Part shown: positions 45,001 through 57,644 of the stretch, piece by piece | Layout: each line of letters opens with the position of its first letter | Position numbering within the stretch: the stretch's first letter is position 1 | Source of the DNA: Rhizophagus irregularis | Taxonomy: Eukaryota; Glomeromycota; Glomeromycetes; Glomerales; Glomeraceae | Assembly: GCF_026210795.1 (NCBI RefSeq) | Contig: NC_089459.1 | Span: forward strand, 62,001-126,000 | Length of the DNA stretch: 64,000 nucleotides | Direction of reading: 5' to 3' | Program-made: the position numbers and the translations under genes | Notes under the pieces: model-generated | Told to the model about the DNA's origin: nothing | Database searches by the model: none | Seen by the model: the letters and a program-made list of their open reading frames with translations, nothing else

Positions 45001-47238
45001 TTACTGATTTGTAATATTAGGAATAGTTAACCAACTTTTAAGACACATAATTGCGTGAATTATGTCACTTCTGAGTCTATTTCGTTCTGGAGTTATTAGA
45101 TTACCACTTTCACTAAATAATCGTTCTACTGGCGCACTAGTTGCTGGTATAGACAGATAATTTCGTGCCATTTTCGCTAATGTAGGATAATTACTTTCAT
45201 AACCTTTCCACCATTCTAGTACATTAATTGTTCCTGGTTCTGGAGTACTATTGAAGTAACTATTAAGCTCATCATGCCCGTTATTATTATGAAACCGTTT
45301 AGGAACTGGAAATAAAGAATCTTCGCTGTCCTCATCCTCATCCAAATTATTATTTAAAGTTCCTGAAACTGGATAATAAATGGAACGATATTCATCAAAT
45401 TTACGTGTAAACCTGGATTTAAATAAAACAATAAATTAATTAAAAATTTTTCATGTAGTTTTTTTTGAAAATTTAACTTACATTTCTTTGGTATTTTTAT
45501 AATACAAATTATCATCTCTATTTTCCCCATCTTCCCAGTCCTTAAAATATTTAATTTTCCAGCGAGGATCAAGGATTGTAGCAATATAATGTGTTTCTTC
45601 AGATGCTTTATTGTAATACTCATAAAGTTTATTCCATGCTGCATTTGCTGCTAAAGCTATATTATTTGAAGTTTTGTTCTTATTCATTTTTTTTTCAGCA
45701 TGACCCATAAGAAGATTATACATTAGATATACTGCACTAATTGTGGGATATGTTGACGCACACATTTCAGTTGAAAGTTTAGCAAAACACTGTAAAAATG
45801 CTGCAATATTTTCCAGAGATGTCCAATCCGATTGACTTAATTTAATATTGTTTAAGTCTGAAAATTCGTTAGCTAGTATAATTTTATCAAAAACCTAATT
45901 GTAAAAAAGGTGTTGTAAAATTTATATCTATTTTACTTTGTAATAAATTAAATATTATAATACCAGATACATACTACTTTTAAATCTAGAGCTCGCTTAA
46001 CCATATCATATGTTGAATTCCAACATGTTGAAACATCAAGAATAGGCAATAGATCATCAACTCCATTAAGTTTAGAAATTTCTGAAAACTTTTTGCGATG
46101 TTGTGATGATGAACAGGATTTGACAATAAGATTCCAAATTTTATCAATTTCTGGTTTTAGTTCCTTTAATGCAGCTTGAACTGCAAGATTTACAACATAT
46201 GCAAAACATCGACATTGCTGATTATTTCCAGAAAAATCAATATCGTTATCTTTTGCCCATAATTCAAGATAGCTAAATATGGTATCATTATTTGAAGCAT
46301 TATCGGTAGTAATGCTATTAATCTACAAAAAATTAATTATTTTAGTTACAATAAAATAGATAAGTAATTTAATAGTTATTAACTATACCTTTTTCGAAAT
46401 ACCATATAAATTTAATACTGTAATTAACTCTTCTGCAATATTTTTTCCAGTATGAGAACCTTCTAATTCAATAAAATCAAGAGTTATTTGTTGAAGTTTC
46501 CAAGAATTATCAATAAAATGTACAGTTATTCCCATATATAATTTGACAACAGTTGAAGTCCAAATATCTAATGATAATGATAATTTTCCCAAAGTTTCCT
46601 TTAAAATTTTTTGAATAGTTATTCATATATCTATATGATATTGTATAATATCACGTCTAATTGTATCTGCAGATATAAGATGAAATCCACCAGTAACTTT
46701 TTTAAGAATCCATTTAAGCCATCCTTCAACAATTGTAAATGGAAGATCTTCAAGAATAATCCAATTTATTAACCATTTTCGTAGATTTTCTTCTGTACTA
46801 GCCTATATTAAAAAAAAATTTATATTTTAATTATTTTTACCAAATATAATATATTATCAGTTATCCACTATAAAATTAATTATCCCTGTAAAAATTTCAC
46901 TATTATTATTTGCCGATAAACCATATTGTTCTAATGTACGTTGAGTAGTTGATAAACCAAGAAAAGACACATGTATTTTTTTAATATGTGTCCAAAGATT
47001 TGTTGTTGCACCTTTAACAACAACATATTTAGCATTACAATAATTGCATTTTGCAGTAATTTTATTATCTTGCCCTCTTTCTTTAGTGAAATATTTCCAA
47101 ATATTAGATTTAGATTTATCAGAAGTTTCTGTATCTGTACACTATAAATTATAATAAAAAAATTTATATTTTAATTTATATAGTTTACTTTAAAATAATA
47201 TAAATATAAATTTAAAAAATTACCATTTCTAACGACAT
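45001..47238 (-). pseudogene. hAT transposase (BED finger to dimerisation domain)
   Basis: Start ATG 47238 (MSLEM), then an intron. The next exon gives a BED-type zinc finger (CNYCNAKYVVVKGATTNLW, then THIKKIH). Later exons read FTIVEGWLKWILKK, LSLDIWTSTVVKLYMGITVH, then CRCFAYVVNLAVQAALKEL, DVSTCWNSTYDMVKRAL and the C-terminal hAT dimerisation block (SIPATSAPVERLFSESGNLI), ending at TAA 45001-45003. One junction is clear: donor GTAAGTTA near 45478 and acceptor AATCCAG near 45424, in phase. At least one in-frame TGA (46623-46625) interrupts, and one expected donor near 46885 reads GG instead of GT. Probably inactive, although otherwise nearly complete. Confidence 0.8.
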
Positions 47239-47576
47239 ATTTAAAATTAATAATGCAAGATGCTTTTACAAGTATATTTAAAGTATATAAAGTAAAAATC
47301 TTTTTCGATACAAATAATTAAAAAAAATGATGATCTTTATTTATTTACATTTATTGATGATATGTCATATGTAACTAAATTCAAATCAACCAAATCAAAT
47401 CAAATATTTGAAATATTTGATAAGTCAAATCAAATCAAATAAACCTCTTATTTGAATTTGATTAAATCAAATAAACATAAATTTGAATTTGAATTTGATT
47501 TGTCAAATTCAAATCAAATATCAAATATCAAATCAAATTGCAGATCCCTATTCTTTGATATTCTTTCTGCTCAGAA

Positions 47577-48107
47577 TAGAGATGCCAATGGTCGGTTCAG
47601 TTCGGTTTCGGTTTTAAAACCGCAGTTTTCAGCTGAAACCGAACCAACTGCAAAACCGACTGATAAAACTGAATTGCAAAACTGATCGCAAAACTATTGC
47701 AAAATTGAATGAACTAATGTCAGAAAGTGTTGATTATAACTATATTCGACAATGTTCCTTAAAGTTATAACTTTTTTTACAATAATAATGTCAATTTTGC
47801 GATTCTTTTAGTGGAATGAAAAATCACGTGATCGATGCGTAAAAGATAAATTTTCTTATTGTTTCAAAAATAAGAATGCTATATATATAAACATCAAATT
47901 CATAATTTTTAATAGTATTCTCAATAAAATCAATAAAAAGAAACATTTTTTTCTTTTGGAATATATGATTAACCGATCAGTTTTTTTTGTCAGTTTTTTT
48001 ATACATAAAACCGATAGTTAACCGGTCGGTCTTGACTAAAACCGAACTGTAACCGAACTGGTAAAAACTGGTTATGATCGATTATAACCGAACTTTTGGC
48101 ATTCCTA
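47577..48107. mobile_element. hAT-like MITE with CGGTT subterminal repeats
   Basis: Ends TAGAGATGCCAA and TAGGAATGCCAA (complement). Both sides are dense in ACCGAAC/GTTCGGT repeats. No matching 8-bp flank seen, so the TSD is unconfirmed. Begins 19 bp past the TSD of the larger hAT element. Confidence 0.55.
47824..47831. promoter_or_regulatory. Palindromic E-box TCACGTGA
   Basis: Context AAATCACGTGATCG, within the CGGTT-rich MITE. Confidence 0.3.
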
Positions 48108-49022
48108 GCCGCAGTGCTCTGAAACGAGTCGAGTTGACTTACGAGTTGGTCGAGTCGAGTCGAGTCGAGTTGAAAATTATAATCAAATTGATTCGATTCG
48201 AGTAGGGATAGGGATGGTTCATTCGGTTTCATTTCGGTCCCCGTCGGTTTCACGTCAGTTCTCATTAAGAAAAATATGAGCTACATGTGTCAAATTAAAG
48301 ACACAAGTCGAACATATATTGATTATAAATTAAAAAAATTTTGATTGGTTAACAATCAATAATCAATAGTTGCTTCATGATCATCATAATTTTGATGTTG
48401 ATCATATTTTGAACCAGTTTTTAGAACTGGTTCGAAACCGGTTCAGTTCAATTTTTAAAAGCTATTAAAAATTGTTTTGACTTATAAATTTTCTTTTTTT
48501 TTATTTATTGTAAAAATATTAGTGTTTCTCTATTTCCAATAAGATTTTTGGCTCATATAAGTTCGAAACTCACGAGATTTTGATCAGTTCCAAAAACCGC
48601 TTAAAATTACGTAATCGAACCTGACCCCATCTCTGCATTCTGATCAAGTTAATAATTTAATAAAATCGAGTCAAGTTGAGTTAAGCCGAATTAAACATAA
48701 TTCTGGCCAAATTTATGGAATTTCCTTTTTTGGAAATTATGTTACACAAAATCCGAAACGAAATTTTTTTGAAAATCACAAAAATGGAATTTTGTGGAAT
48801 GGCTATCACCAAAAAAGGAAATGATCAGCATAGCCGAATAAAATCACGTGATTTAATTCGACTCGACTCGATTCGGTTTGACAGGCCAACTCGATTCGTA
48901 TCGAGTCGAGTTTATATTTTTAATTTAATTTTAACTCGACTTGACTTCACTCGATTTAGCTCCCCGAGTCAAATCGAGCTTACATATAACTCGACTCGAC
49001 TTCGACTCGTTCGGAGGCTCAC
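48108..49022. mobile_element. hAT-like element with GACTCGA subterminal repeats, probably nested
   Basis: Both ends are rich in GAGTCGAGTCGAG and complement (48120-48200 and 48850-49010). A second GGTTC-rich unit (about 48200-48620) with ends like GGGATGGTTC and AGAGATGGGGTCAGGTTC seems inserted within. TSDs not clear. No transposase. Confidence 0.45.
48844..48851. promoter_or_regulatory. Palindromic E-box TCACGTGA
   Basis: Context AAATCACGTGATTT, within the GACTCGA-rich element. Confidence 0.3.
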
Positions 49023-49317
49023 GATCCTGCTCGAAGAAATCGTTTCATTACGAATATGTCTATCACTCAAGTCGATCCAGATTCTGAAATATAAAAATCT
49101 TTTTCCGGCTCTTAAACTAATCACGAATTAATTTTTTAAATTTTTTACTGTGGAATATAATTAACCATTAGAAAAAGTAATGCATTAAGCTTTATTAAAA
49201 TAAAATAATAATTATAGAATCGGTATACAGCTATTATTGATATTATATTTGTTATTGTAGATTGTACATTGATAATTGATAAAAATATCCATGTTAAGCG
49301 CAGAATTAACTTATTTT

Positions 49318-52158
49318 TTACACATTAAATGGGTAGAAGTCAAGTTTGATTTTCTTTTCGGAATTCTCACGCTCATTCTTCTCCATGCCTCGTTTAGCCC
49401 GACCATGCTTTTTAAAGAAGTCATCCTCACTTTTATATGGTCGATTTCTAATAATCTCTTCAGCAGTGACATCACCAACCCCGGGAAGGCATTTCACCAT
49501 CCTTTGTGATTCTGAAAAGTTAGGGTTGATGTTTTTTATCAAGGCAAATGTAGCACGAGAAGAAAATACAGGACTAAAGTATTATTCAAAATTACTACGC
49601 GAAATAATAAAGCATTCGTCACATGAAACTGTTTCATAAAATGGCTGTGTTGTGAAAACAATCATTATGTGACAGTGCTTAGCAAGTTTATCGAAAAGCT
49701 CTTTTTTAGTATTAATAGAAGTAACATAATTCTTAATGACTTCTTTGTAAAGATTGTTTAAAGTGTATGTGGCCGAGTTATAGTCATATTTGGCTTGGTG
49801 AATACTAAAGAGACGATCACCTTGAACTGTTTGCAAAACTCTGAATGAATCTCTCCATTCATGGGCAGATATTGACTTAACCGCAACTTAGCCTTCCTCG
49901 AGGGAATGGACTTTGCGGTACCTTTTTCTGTTAATTTTAAACATGGAAATTGCTCTTGTGCTTGGCAGACAGAAAGTTTCTTCAGCCTAACCTCAATATT
50001 CTTGGTCGATACAGTCCCAAAGACACCATGATATAACTCCACCAGATGTACCGTACGTTTTCCACGTTCCATTAGCAAGTTGGTGCGGAATGCCTCGTAT
50101 TGTGCCACAAAAAGTTCCCAATCTTGCCAATGCATAGTGTTTTGCACCCGAAATGTCTCTTCAAGACTGAATTCCACGATTTTTAATTTGTCATTGTATA
50201 AGCAGACAAAAAAGAAAGGCATCTTGATGGTAAATTCAGAGAAAGTGTCATCGCAGGGACTGAGAATGATATGTGCGTCACGTTCAAGGTTTTCGATCGT
50301 ACAGTCTTTATCGCTTGGATCCAGGCATATTTTGCGTTTAACAGGAATTGCATCGATACTTGCGATGTTAAGCTCTAAAGCAAGTTTTTTATTCTTCTCG
50401 ATGGTTCCGTATATGTTGTAGCGTTCTTGGAGACGGTGTTTGACATTATAAAAGATGGTATTAAAGTGCTGTTTATGAATATCGCCGAAGAATTTCTTTC
50501 TATCAGTTTCGATTTCAAAGCACACTTCAAAGACGTACTGAAGTGCGCGAGGCAATCCTCCGGTGTCTTCCAAAAGTTAGAGAAATGGTTGACAAAGCAT
50601 CCATTTGTACGAACCACAGTTGAATTTTTCTGCATCGTATTTTTGTGCATAATGATTTGCAATATTAAGCATTGCTCTGAATGACAGTTGTGGGCAATCG
50701 GCAAATATAAATGAAACCCTTAATGATTCTTTGTTAGAGATAACAACTTGTGGTGCTGTTCCAGAAAGAAATGTCTGGATATAGATAAGGGATTGTGGAG
50801 CAAGCATGAACGGTGCAAGGTCATTGATCATTTCCTTAAAGAGCTGTTTTTTTGCCATTTTCCTGTTCTTGATTGCATCATCCTCCCACAGATCGATGTT
50901 CTGAAACTCGTCAATATGAAAAAAAACAAAGAGCTGTATATTGGATTGGGAGATTAGATGAGCATAAATACAATCGAAAACATTGGGTATTTTGAAAATG
51001 TCTCTGTATTTCCAGACTCGATCACGAAAATTTGTAAACGACAAAATAAATTTTTTTTCAATGAAAAACACATAGGCAATCCGAAGGCCAAACCGACGAT
51101 CATAGTTGGAGTAAGGTCATCATCATATGAATCAAGTTTGCAACCATTACCGAGGTCTAAATAGATTCTTCTAATATGCAGTTTATTTTCCCACTCAGGA
51201 GGGACCCAATTTCGATTATTTTCCAGGCGTTTGAATAGTTCATCTCCATACCGAGCTTTTACCTATGCACGAGATTTAGTGATAAATGAACGACTACATG
51301 TAGAATCAGCTTGAACATTATATAACATCTATATATTGGAGGCTCCACCACTGAATAACATGTCAAAATCTGTTTTGGCTTTAGAACCTTTAAGACGGTT
51401 CTCAATATTTCTTATAATCTTTGTAATTGCTTAATTAGTGTCACGATCCATAAAAGGCATTTCATCGTTAGGTCTATCGGTACCAGTTTCCTCCTTAACC
51501 TTCTTTAAAGCAATATCAATGGCATCCTTGACTAGTGTTTAAAAGTCAATTAAAAATCTGATCACACAGGAATATTCTGCTTTAATGAAAACAACAACTT
51601 CGCGTGTTACCTGTTTTCACAGTTTAACTCAAATGCGCCGATTATAAAGTAATAGGAAAGAAATCACAAATGTGGTGCGTGTAGACAAAAAAATAATGAC
51701 ATCAGTCAAATCGATATTTTGTTACTGCAATTTCCTTGTTCGAGAGGTAAAAAATTGGGAGACATTTACCAGTGGTGGTGGTCAGATGTTGCACGATGAT
51801 GTGAATAGCAGACTTGCTTTTCTTATCTTTAAAACTATCCTCGATGAAATATTCATTAAGATAAAGTAGAGGTTGCATCAATTCTCCTCCAAGTTTTTCT
51901 TTAATGTCATTTTCGGTAGAAAATGGGTTAAGCAACTCGATGTTGCGATGACGCTATCGCGGTCAGCCTTCCAAAGGTTCAGATTGTCGGGAGAATAACT
52001 AACTCCTTTTTTAGACAAGATAAGAGACTTGACGTCTGAAACTGTAATGTCTTCGTATTTGGTCGTGCAATTGTCAACGATAATTGTATCACTAATTTTA
52101 ACTTGAATAGCTCGGGCAGGAGCATCTCCGTAAATAGACAATTTAAGGGGAATATCAT
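49318..52158 (-). pseudogene. Crinkler (CRN)-family protein, broken by frameshifts
   Basis: The minus strand shows all parts of a CRN protein in order. From ATG 52158 there is a ubiquitin-like N-terminal module; the frame shifts after about nine codons and continues through DVKSLILSKKGVSYSP, NLNLWKADRD, then KEKLGGELMQPL and IHIIVQ. A P-loop NTPase-like part follows, with a Walker-B-like block VFFHIDEFQNI (about 50.9 kb) and APFMLAPQSL. A C-terminal module (about 50573 to 49582) has WQDWELFVAQYEAFRTNLL and a further frame change near 49.83 kb. The last piece, 49318-49542, has CLPGVGDVTAEEIIRNRPY, a helix-hairpin-helix motif. CRNs are effector-like proteins of oomycetes and some fungi, with N-terminal translocation and C-terminal nuclease or kinase modules. 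Several frame breaks and stops (for example near 51.3-51.6 kb) make this copy non-functional. Base composition is less AT-rich than its neighbours. Confidence 0.75.
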
Positions 52159-53715
52159 TTTGAAAATATTTTTCTGTAAAATTATAAATGATATTTTTTT
52201 TTAAAAGAAGTTTAGAGAAATTTGAGAAAAAAAAGAAAAAAAAAAAAAGGTATATATACTTCTGAATACATCGTGATTAATTATTATAAAATGATCTTTA
52301 TAAACTCTTAATTGGTGACACGAAATATGATATAATGACATATAATCGATTTAAGCAAAAAAAAAGTTTATAAAATTAACTTGTCGGCAAGCGAAAAAGA
52401 GTGATTCAACTGATTCATTACGATTTTATCGTTACTCAGATTGCATTCACGAGGTATTTATTAATTCTTCGGTTGTACAACAACAATTAGTAGCCAATAA
52501 AATTAATTTTAAATTATGTCATAACGACAACTAAATTAAATCTGGTGTAATTAAGGCGTTTTCTCTGTACAACTTTTTTTTTCTTATTCCGACCCCAAGC
52601 CGTCATGCTATTTTCTCCGAGCATGAACCTATCGCAGTTTAAGAAGTGTTGACGAAAAAATTATTAAGTCCAGACGAGACACTTCACAATTAAGGTATGA
52701 ATGAAATATATTTTTTTGGCTGTGACTGTGCATTTGCAAGGGAGTGATTCATAGCTTGTAAAGCTAATCTCTTTTTTATTCAGAAATTTTGAGGACCTTA
52801 TTAGGCGGGGAACATACTTTCGGTGAATTTTAAAAAAAATTACATTTTGCAAATCTATATAAAATGTAAATCTATATAAAATTACATTTTATAAGATTAC
52901 AAAAATACTAAAATATATTCTATATTAATTTACAATTAAATTTATATAAAGTTTATATTTTAAAAAGTTTTTTAATTTGTTTATAATGATAAAAATAGGG
53001 AATTTTTAGTATTAAAACTTAATATAATTATAAAAAAATCCTAAAAAAAAATTCTATACATATCGGCTGATCAGAAAAGCCTCCCATAATTTTATATGCT
53101 AAATGACAATAAGTAACCCATCAGTTATATAATGAACCCATCAACTGAGCTTAAATATTAATTGGCTTGATTTTTCCAATCAGCCGATATGATAATTACT
53201 TTTTCTATATAAATTTAATAATAACCATGCATTTCATGTATTTTTTAGAATTTTATTATGAAAATGTTATTTATAATTTGAAAGGAATTGATGGTTTAGA
53301 AATATTTACTATTTCTCCTTATTTTTGAAAGTTTTGTTAACTTTGAAACTTGTAAAATTATTAAAAATTTTTTGATAATTTATACCATTAAATAAATTAT
53401 ATATTACATATAGGATTTTTAAATGCAAATTAAAACTTCTAAATTTAGAAAATTTTTTACATAAAGATAAAATTTTATATCCTAGAATACTCTATTGATG
53501 TATATAACTTACAGTATATATATATATTTATTAATAGAGATAATATACAAAACATTCGTTTAAATTTACAATGAACAAATTAAGAACAATAACAAAGAAT
53601 TCATTTTATTGTTAAAAGCGTTGTACATGTGTAATAAAATTAAGACTTCCCGCTCAGCGGATAAACCAATTTCGGACGATATGGTATCAAATTTCTCTTT
53701 GTTTCATATCTAGGT
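52159..53715. other. Intergenic between CRN pseudogene and protease
   Basis: AT-rich. Two phrases around ATCAGCCGATAT (53060-53070 and 53180-53190) form a small inverted pair enclosing ~120 bp. ORF 52664-52852 lacks motifs. No gene. Confidence 0.4.
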
Positions 53716-54656
53716 TTAATATATTATTATTATTATTATAAAAAAAAAAACTAAAATTAGTAATGCATAATTTTTGAAACAACGGTCTTTTCTCATGCAT
53801 TTTTTTAGATTTACATACCCTAAACATTCCATAATGGCCTGTAATTTTGGACCAATAGGACTCGTAGCACCAGTTTGCCTTACTAAATCGGACAAAGTTT
53901 TACCAGGAACTTGAATCGTAGTCATTAAGAAATCAGGAGAATTTATGTAAGATTGATCAAAATGAGAAATACTCTGACCATTTTGAAAAGGAATGAGAGT
54001 AGTTTCCAAAATAGCTCTTTCCGTATAACAAGATTTTGGATAAGAAGAAAGGGAATTAAAAGTAGTGGATATATTATTCATATTTTCTGCTATTACGACT
54101 TGTTTAGAATTTAAAAAATTTTGGATCAAGTCGGTAACATTTTTAAATTTTGTACCAGGATTAGCAAAATCATTTAATTTTACAGTGACGGGAGATAAAT
54201 TTTTGTAATTACTATTAAATATTAAATGTCTATCAAAAGCAGTTTCTTTAAATTCATCAAAAATAACTTCATTATCAGAAATAACTACATCTGGTTTAGA
54301 AGTGATAAGAATTTGATTTTTATTACCAGTTAAAAACCAGTTTTGCCAATTTGAAGTGAAACCTAAACCATGCATTAATTCATGTAAAACGATATAAAGC
54401 ATATCAAATTGTTTTGGTTGAATTGGTATATCAGAATCCGATGGAAAATGCCAATTAACTATGGAATTAAATGTTGCTATAATATCAATCGGAGCAAATT
54501 CAGGATGTTTTTTAAATTGATACTGTTTTACTAATGATTGAGGATAATATCGAGATAATCCATCATCATCCAACAATAATATTTCTCGTGCTGATTGAGC
54601 GGCACCTAACAAAAATAAAATAAATTTATATTTAATATATATTCAATATATAACTC

Positions 54657-54687
<31 letters not shown>

Positions 54688-55106
54688 TTAAAGGAATTAC
54701 CTATTACAACAACTTTTCCTCCTTGTAATTTACAAAGATCAGGTTGAACTACACATAAATTAGTATAATTAACGGATAAAAATATGGGCGACTTTAAAAT
54801 AAAAGTTTTTGAAATAATTTTTCCAGCTATCAAAATAGTGTCTTTGACTTTATTACAAATTTCTTCTGTTGCATTGTTACATTTAAATTCTGTAATTTGT
54901 ATTTTTGATTCATCCTCATAAGAAGAGGGTGCTCTCCTAGAATATTTTGATGGATCATCTGTTACGAGCGGACAAGCAACATTTCTTTTTACTTCATGAT
55001 CTAAGGCATCAAAATAATCTATACATTGAGAAAAAACTAGTTCATTAAAAAATATCAAAAAAATGAAAAATATGAAGAAATTATTTTTTAATTTTAAAAA
55101 AGCCAT
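53716..55106 (-). CDS. Secreted HExxH metalloprotease, two exons
   Basis: Exons 54701-55106 and 53716-54605 (minus) make 431 codons. The intron has donor GTAATTCC, acceptor TTTTGTTAG and phase 1, and contains a (TA)n tract. Start at MAFLKLKNNF (55106) rather than the upstream in-frame ATG at 55148, because it puts a classical signal peptide (hydrophobic residues 10-26, cut near VFSQ) at the N-terminus. Paired cysteines follow (for example CNNATEEIC). HELMHGLGFTSNW at about residues 210-222 is the zinc-binding HExxHxxGF motif of metzincin/gluzincin-like peptidases. The C-terminus ends in a purely hydrophobic run (ALLILVFFFIIIIII), possibly a membrane anchor or GPI signal. The family is not one I can name; leishmanolysin-like proteins are the nearest idea. 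Likely exported or cell-surface. No frame damage. The promoter contains another (TA)n run at 55158-55182. Confidence 0.75.
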
Positions 55107-57473
55107 AGTCGTGTATATTTTGGGGAAAAGGGAAGGAAGAGATATCAAAATTAAATCTTATATATATATATATATATATATTATTTTTTTTAAAAAAAAA
55201 AAAAGGTCAGAGTGGGTATTTATATATCTAATTTGAAAAACTTTTTTTGTGTAGATGAATAATTTTTAACTTAATAAAGAAATTATTTGAAAACATCAAG
55301 ATAAAATATTTTAAAATAATGTAGATTATTTTTGGAAACATTTGTAACTGATAAAGGGAAAGGCAAGGGGAAATGTACGTCAATATGTGGCACTTGTCGT
55401 ACAACATGTTACATTCCGCGATCATAAACATCATAAATGGCACAAACAGCACAGCACAAACCTTCAGGTAACAAAAAGGGACGGGAATGAATTTTTTTTC
55501 CTCTTCACGAAAAAAAAAAAGTTAATAATATACGATAGTTTACAATTAATTAAATATTCATTCATTCATTATGACGATATCAAAACCAAAATTCGCCATC
55601 GTCTTTTGACCAAAGATATAAATAAGCCCTAGGGCGGAAGATCCCGCATGAGCCTTCTACTAAATTTGGATGAAAGGGTAACGTAAAAAATGTTGGACAA
55701 ATTTCGTACAAGCCATAAAATGGACTAGTTTTAAATCAGGATAATTATTACGACAGTTATCCCTAACCTAAAAATAGGTTAAAATAAATAGAACCAAATT
55801 TGAATGAACCTTAGATGATTATTTAATAAAGAAAAATCACCCCGCCCAAAATTTCCTTTATTTAACTAGTGAAATATTTTAGCCGCGGGGTTTGATATTG
55901 ATTCCTTGTTTTATATTATTACGTCATCCTTCTTTAATTCTTATTCCTTAACTGGCATCAATTTAAATTCATGCATTTAATAACTAACGCATTTCAAAAA
56001 TGGATATTTTTTCCATTTAAAATTATTTTATATACTGTATATACAAAAATATTACCTTAATAAAAATTAATAAAATAACATTATTTTAAAAAATATCAAA
56101 ATTCTAATTTGTACGTTTAATATACTATATACATCGGATAAACTTTATTATTATTTTAACAATAATGTGTGATAAAAATAATATTATAATAACAAAATAA
56201 TTATTTAATTATTTTATTTTAATTATAAATAAATGTCAGTCAATTAAATAATTGAATTTTAAAAGATATCATTCGGGAATATGTCTCGATTGTCTCATGT
56301 CTTGAATCATAATTAAAATCATTATTTCTACATATTTACGAAGGATTAACTGCATTATCCAATAACTATATCAGATATAATTAATATAATGTGATATTAT
56401 GAATGATATTTATGCTTTAGTCTAATAAAAAAATCAGTATGTCGATCCTATTGCTGCATAATTTCATGCCAACTAGTCATAAGTGTCGATTCTGATATTA
56501 TGTTTATTATTATAATATTTTTTTAGTATAGTTCTTGAAGTTTATAAATAATCATAACCATTTAAACGACTTTAATAACAGGAATCGGTCAGTCATTGGT
56601 AATTTTTATAGATCTACTCGTAATAAACCTTCTATACCATTTTATTGGTTTGAGAAACACTGCTACATCCACGTGACTTATTTCCCTCTCACCCAACAAT
56701 TACTGTATTACATAGCTAAAATTTTGGTAATTTTTGAGTGGGGGATTTTCGTGCATTAATAACCAAATGAGATAAACTATAGAGATTTTAACATGTAAAC
56801 AATCTTTTTTAAATACCTTTTATTTCAGTCTTGAACAAATTAAGACTAGCTGAATCGTTTGTCTTATAGTCTATGGCGCAGCTGATTTATTTATTTTATC
56901 CTTGCAGATCTTACATAATTGTTATTTTGGTCAGTTATAGTTCGGTCATTAGGATTACTGCGGTGACCAATAGGAATTAAATGCTACTAATAACGATTTC
57001 AATATTGATTGTCTCATAAAAATATCGGTCATTAAAATCCTGCATACTCCTAATTGACTGAACAATAACTCATATTACTATGTATTTAGCATAATAATAA
57101 AATTATTGGATAGTTTATTATAAAAATTGCACTCATGAGCGGTATATTATTATTACTATTGCCAAATATAAAGTAATGTCGCTTTAGACTATTATTACTA
57201 TTATTTGAGTTTTAAATCATCCAATAATATATAAATTTAAAATTATATATTAAAGTACATAAATCGATAAATAAATCATACATATACGCTCAAAAATCAT
57301 AAGATCGTGTGAACCGGTTCACAGAGTTCTAACGATACCAATCCAACCTTAATCTTTAATCTTCATTGAATACATCATCTAATTTCTTCGATAAATTGTT
57401 AACTTACGCTGTTTGAATTGGAAATTTGGATTCGATTATCAATTCTAGTTTCTAAATAATAGGTAAATAGATA
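55107..57473. other. Intergenic
   Basis: No supported gene. ORFs at 55228-55452, 55387-55632 and 56535-56759 lack motifs and splice context. A CCACGTGA site is at about 56670. At 56943-57062 is a patch with CGGTCATTAGGATTACTGC and CCAATAGGAATTAA whose inverted copy is at 59.78 kb. Confidence 0.4.
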
Positions 57474-57644
57474 AACTGTACTGTACGGTCAGCTAAACTG
57501 TACTGTACGAAAATATTTTAGCCAATCATAACTCATTGTATACTTTTCAAATTTTTTAAATTTTTTTTATTTATCGTACAGTAAAATCTGATTGGTGAGT
57601 TCTCACTTCGTACAGTACAGTTTAGCTAACCGTACAGTACAGTT
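57474..57644. mobile_element. 171-bp MITE with TA target duplication
   Basis: Inverted ends AACTGTACTGTACGG of about 36 bp (two blocks of ACTGTACTGTACG on each side), flanked by TA (57472-57473 and 57645-57646). Tc1/mariner-type MITE by TSD. Confidence 0.75.

Larger units (their letters stand above)
43018..47550. mobile_element. hAT transposon, complete ends, 4533 bp
   Basis: Ends TAGGGTTCCGCAA (left) and TAGGGATCTGCAA (right, complement) with a perfect 8-bp TSD, TTCTTTGA (43010-43017 and 47551-47558). Subterminal regions (43030-43170 and 47380-47540) are filled with AAATCAAATC repeats in both orientations. Contents: a nested fold-back element (43628-43906), array C (44130-44795) and a minus-strand transposase (45001-47238) with at least one nonsense codon. 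An intact TSD with a decayed transposase suggests mobilisation in trans or a moderately old insertion. Confidence 0.9.

Noticed and set aside
50080-50421. Plus-strand ORFs across 49.3-51.9 kb
   Set aside because: Shadows of the minus-strand CRN coding sequence.
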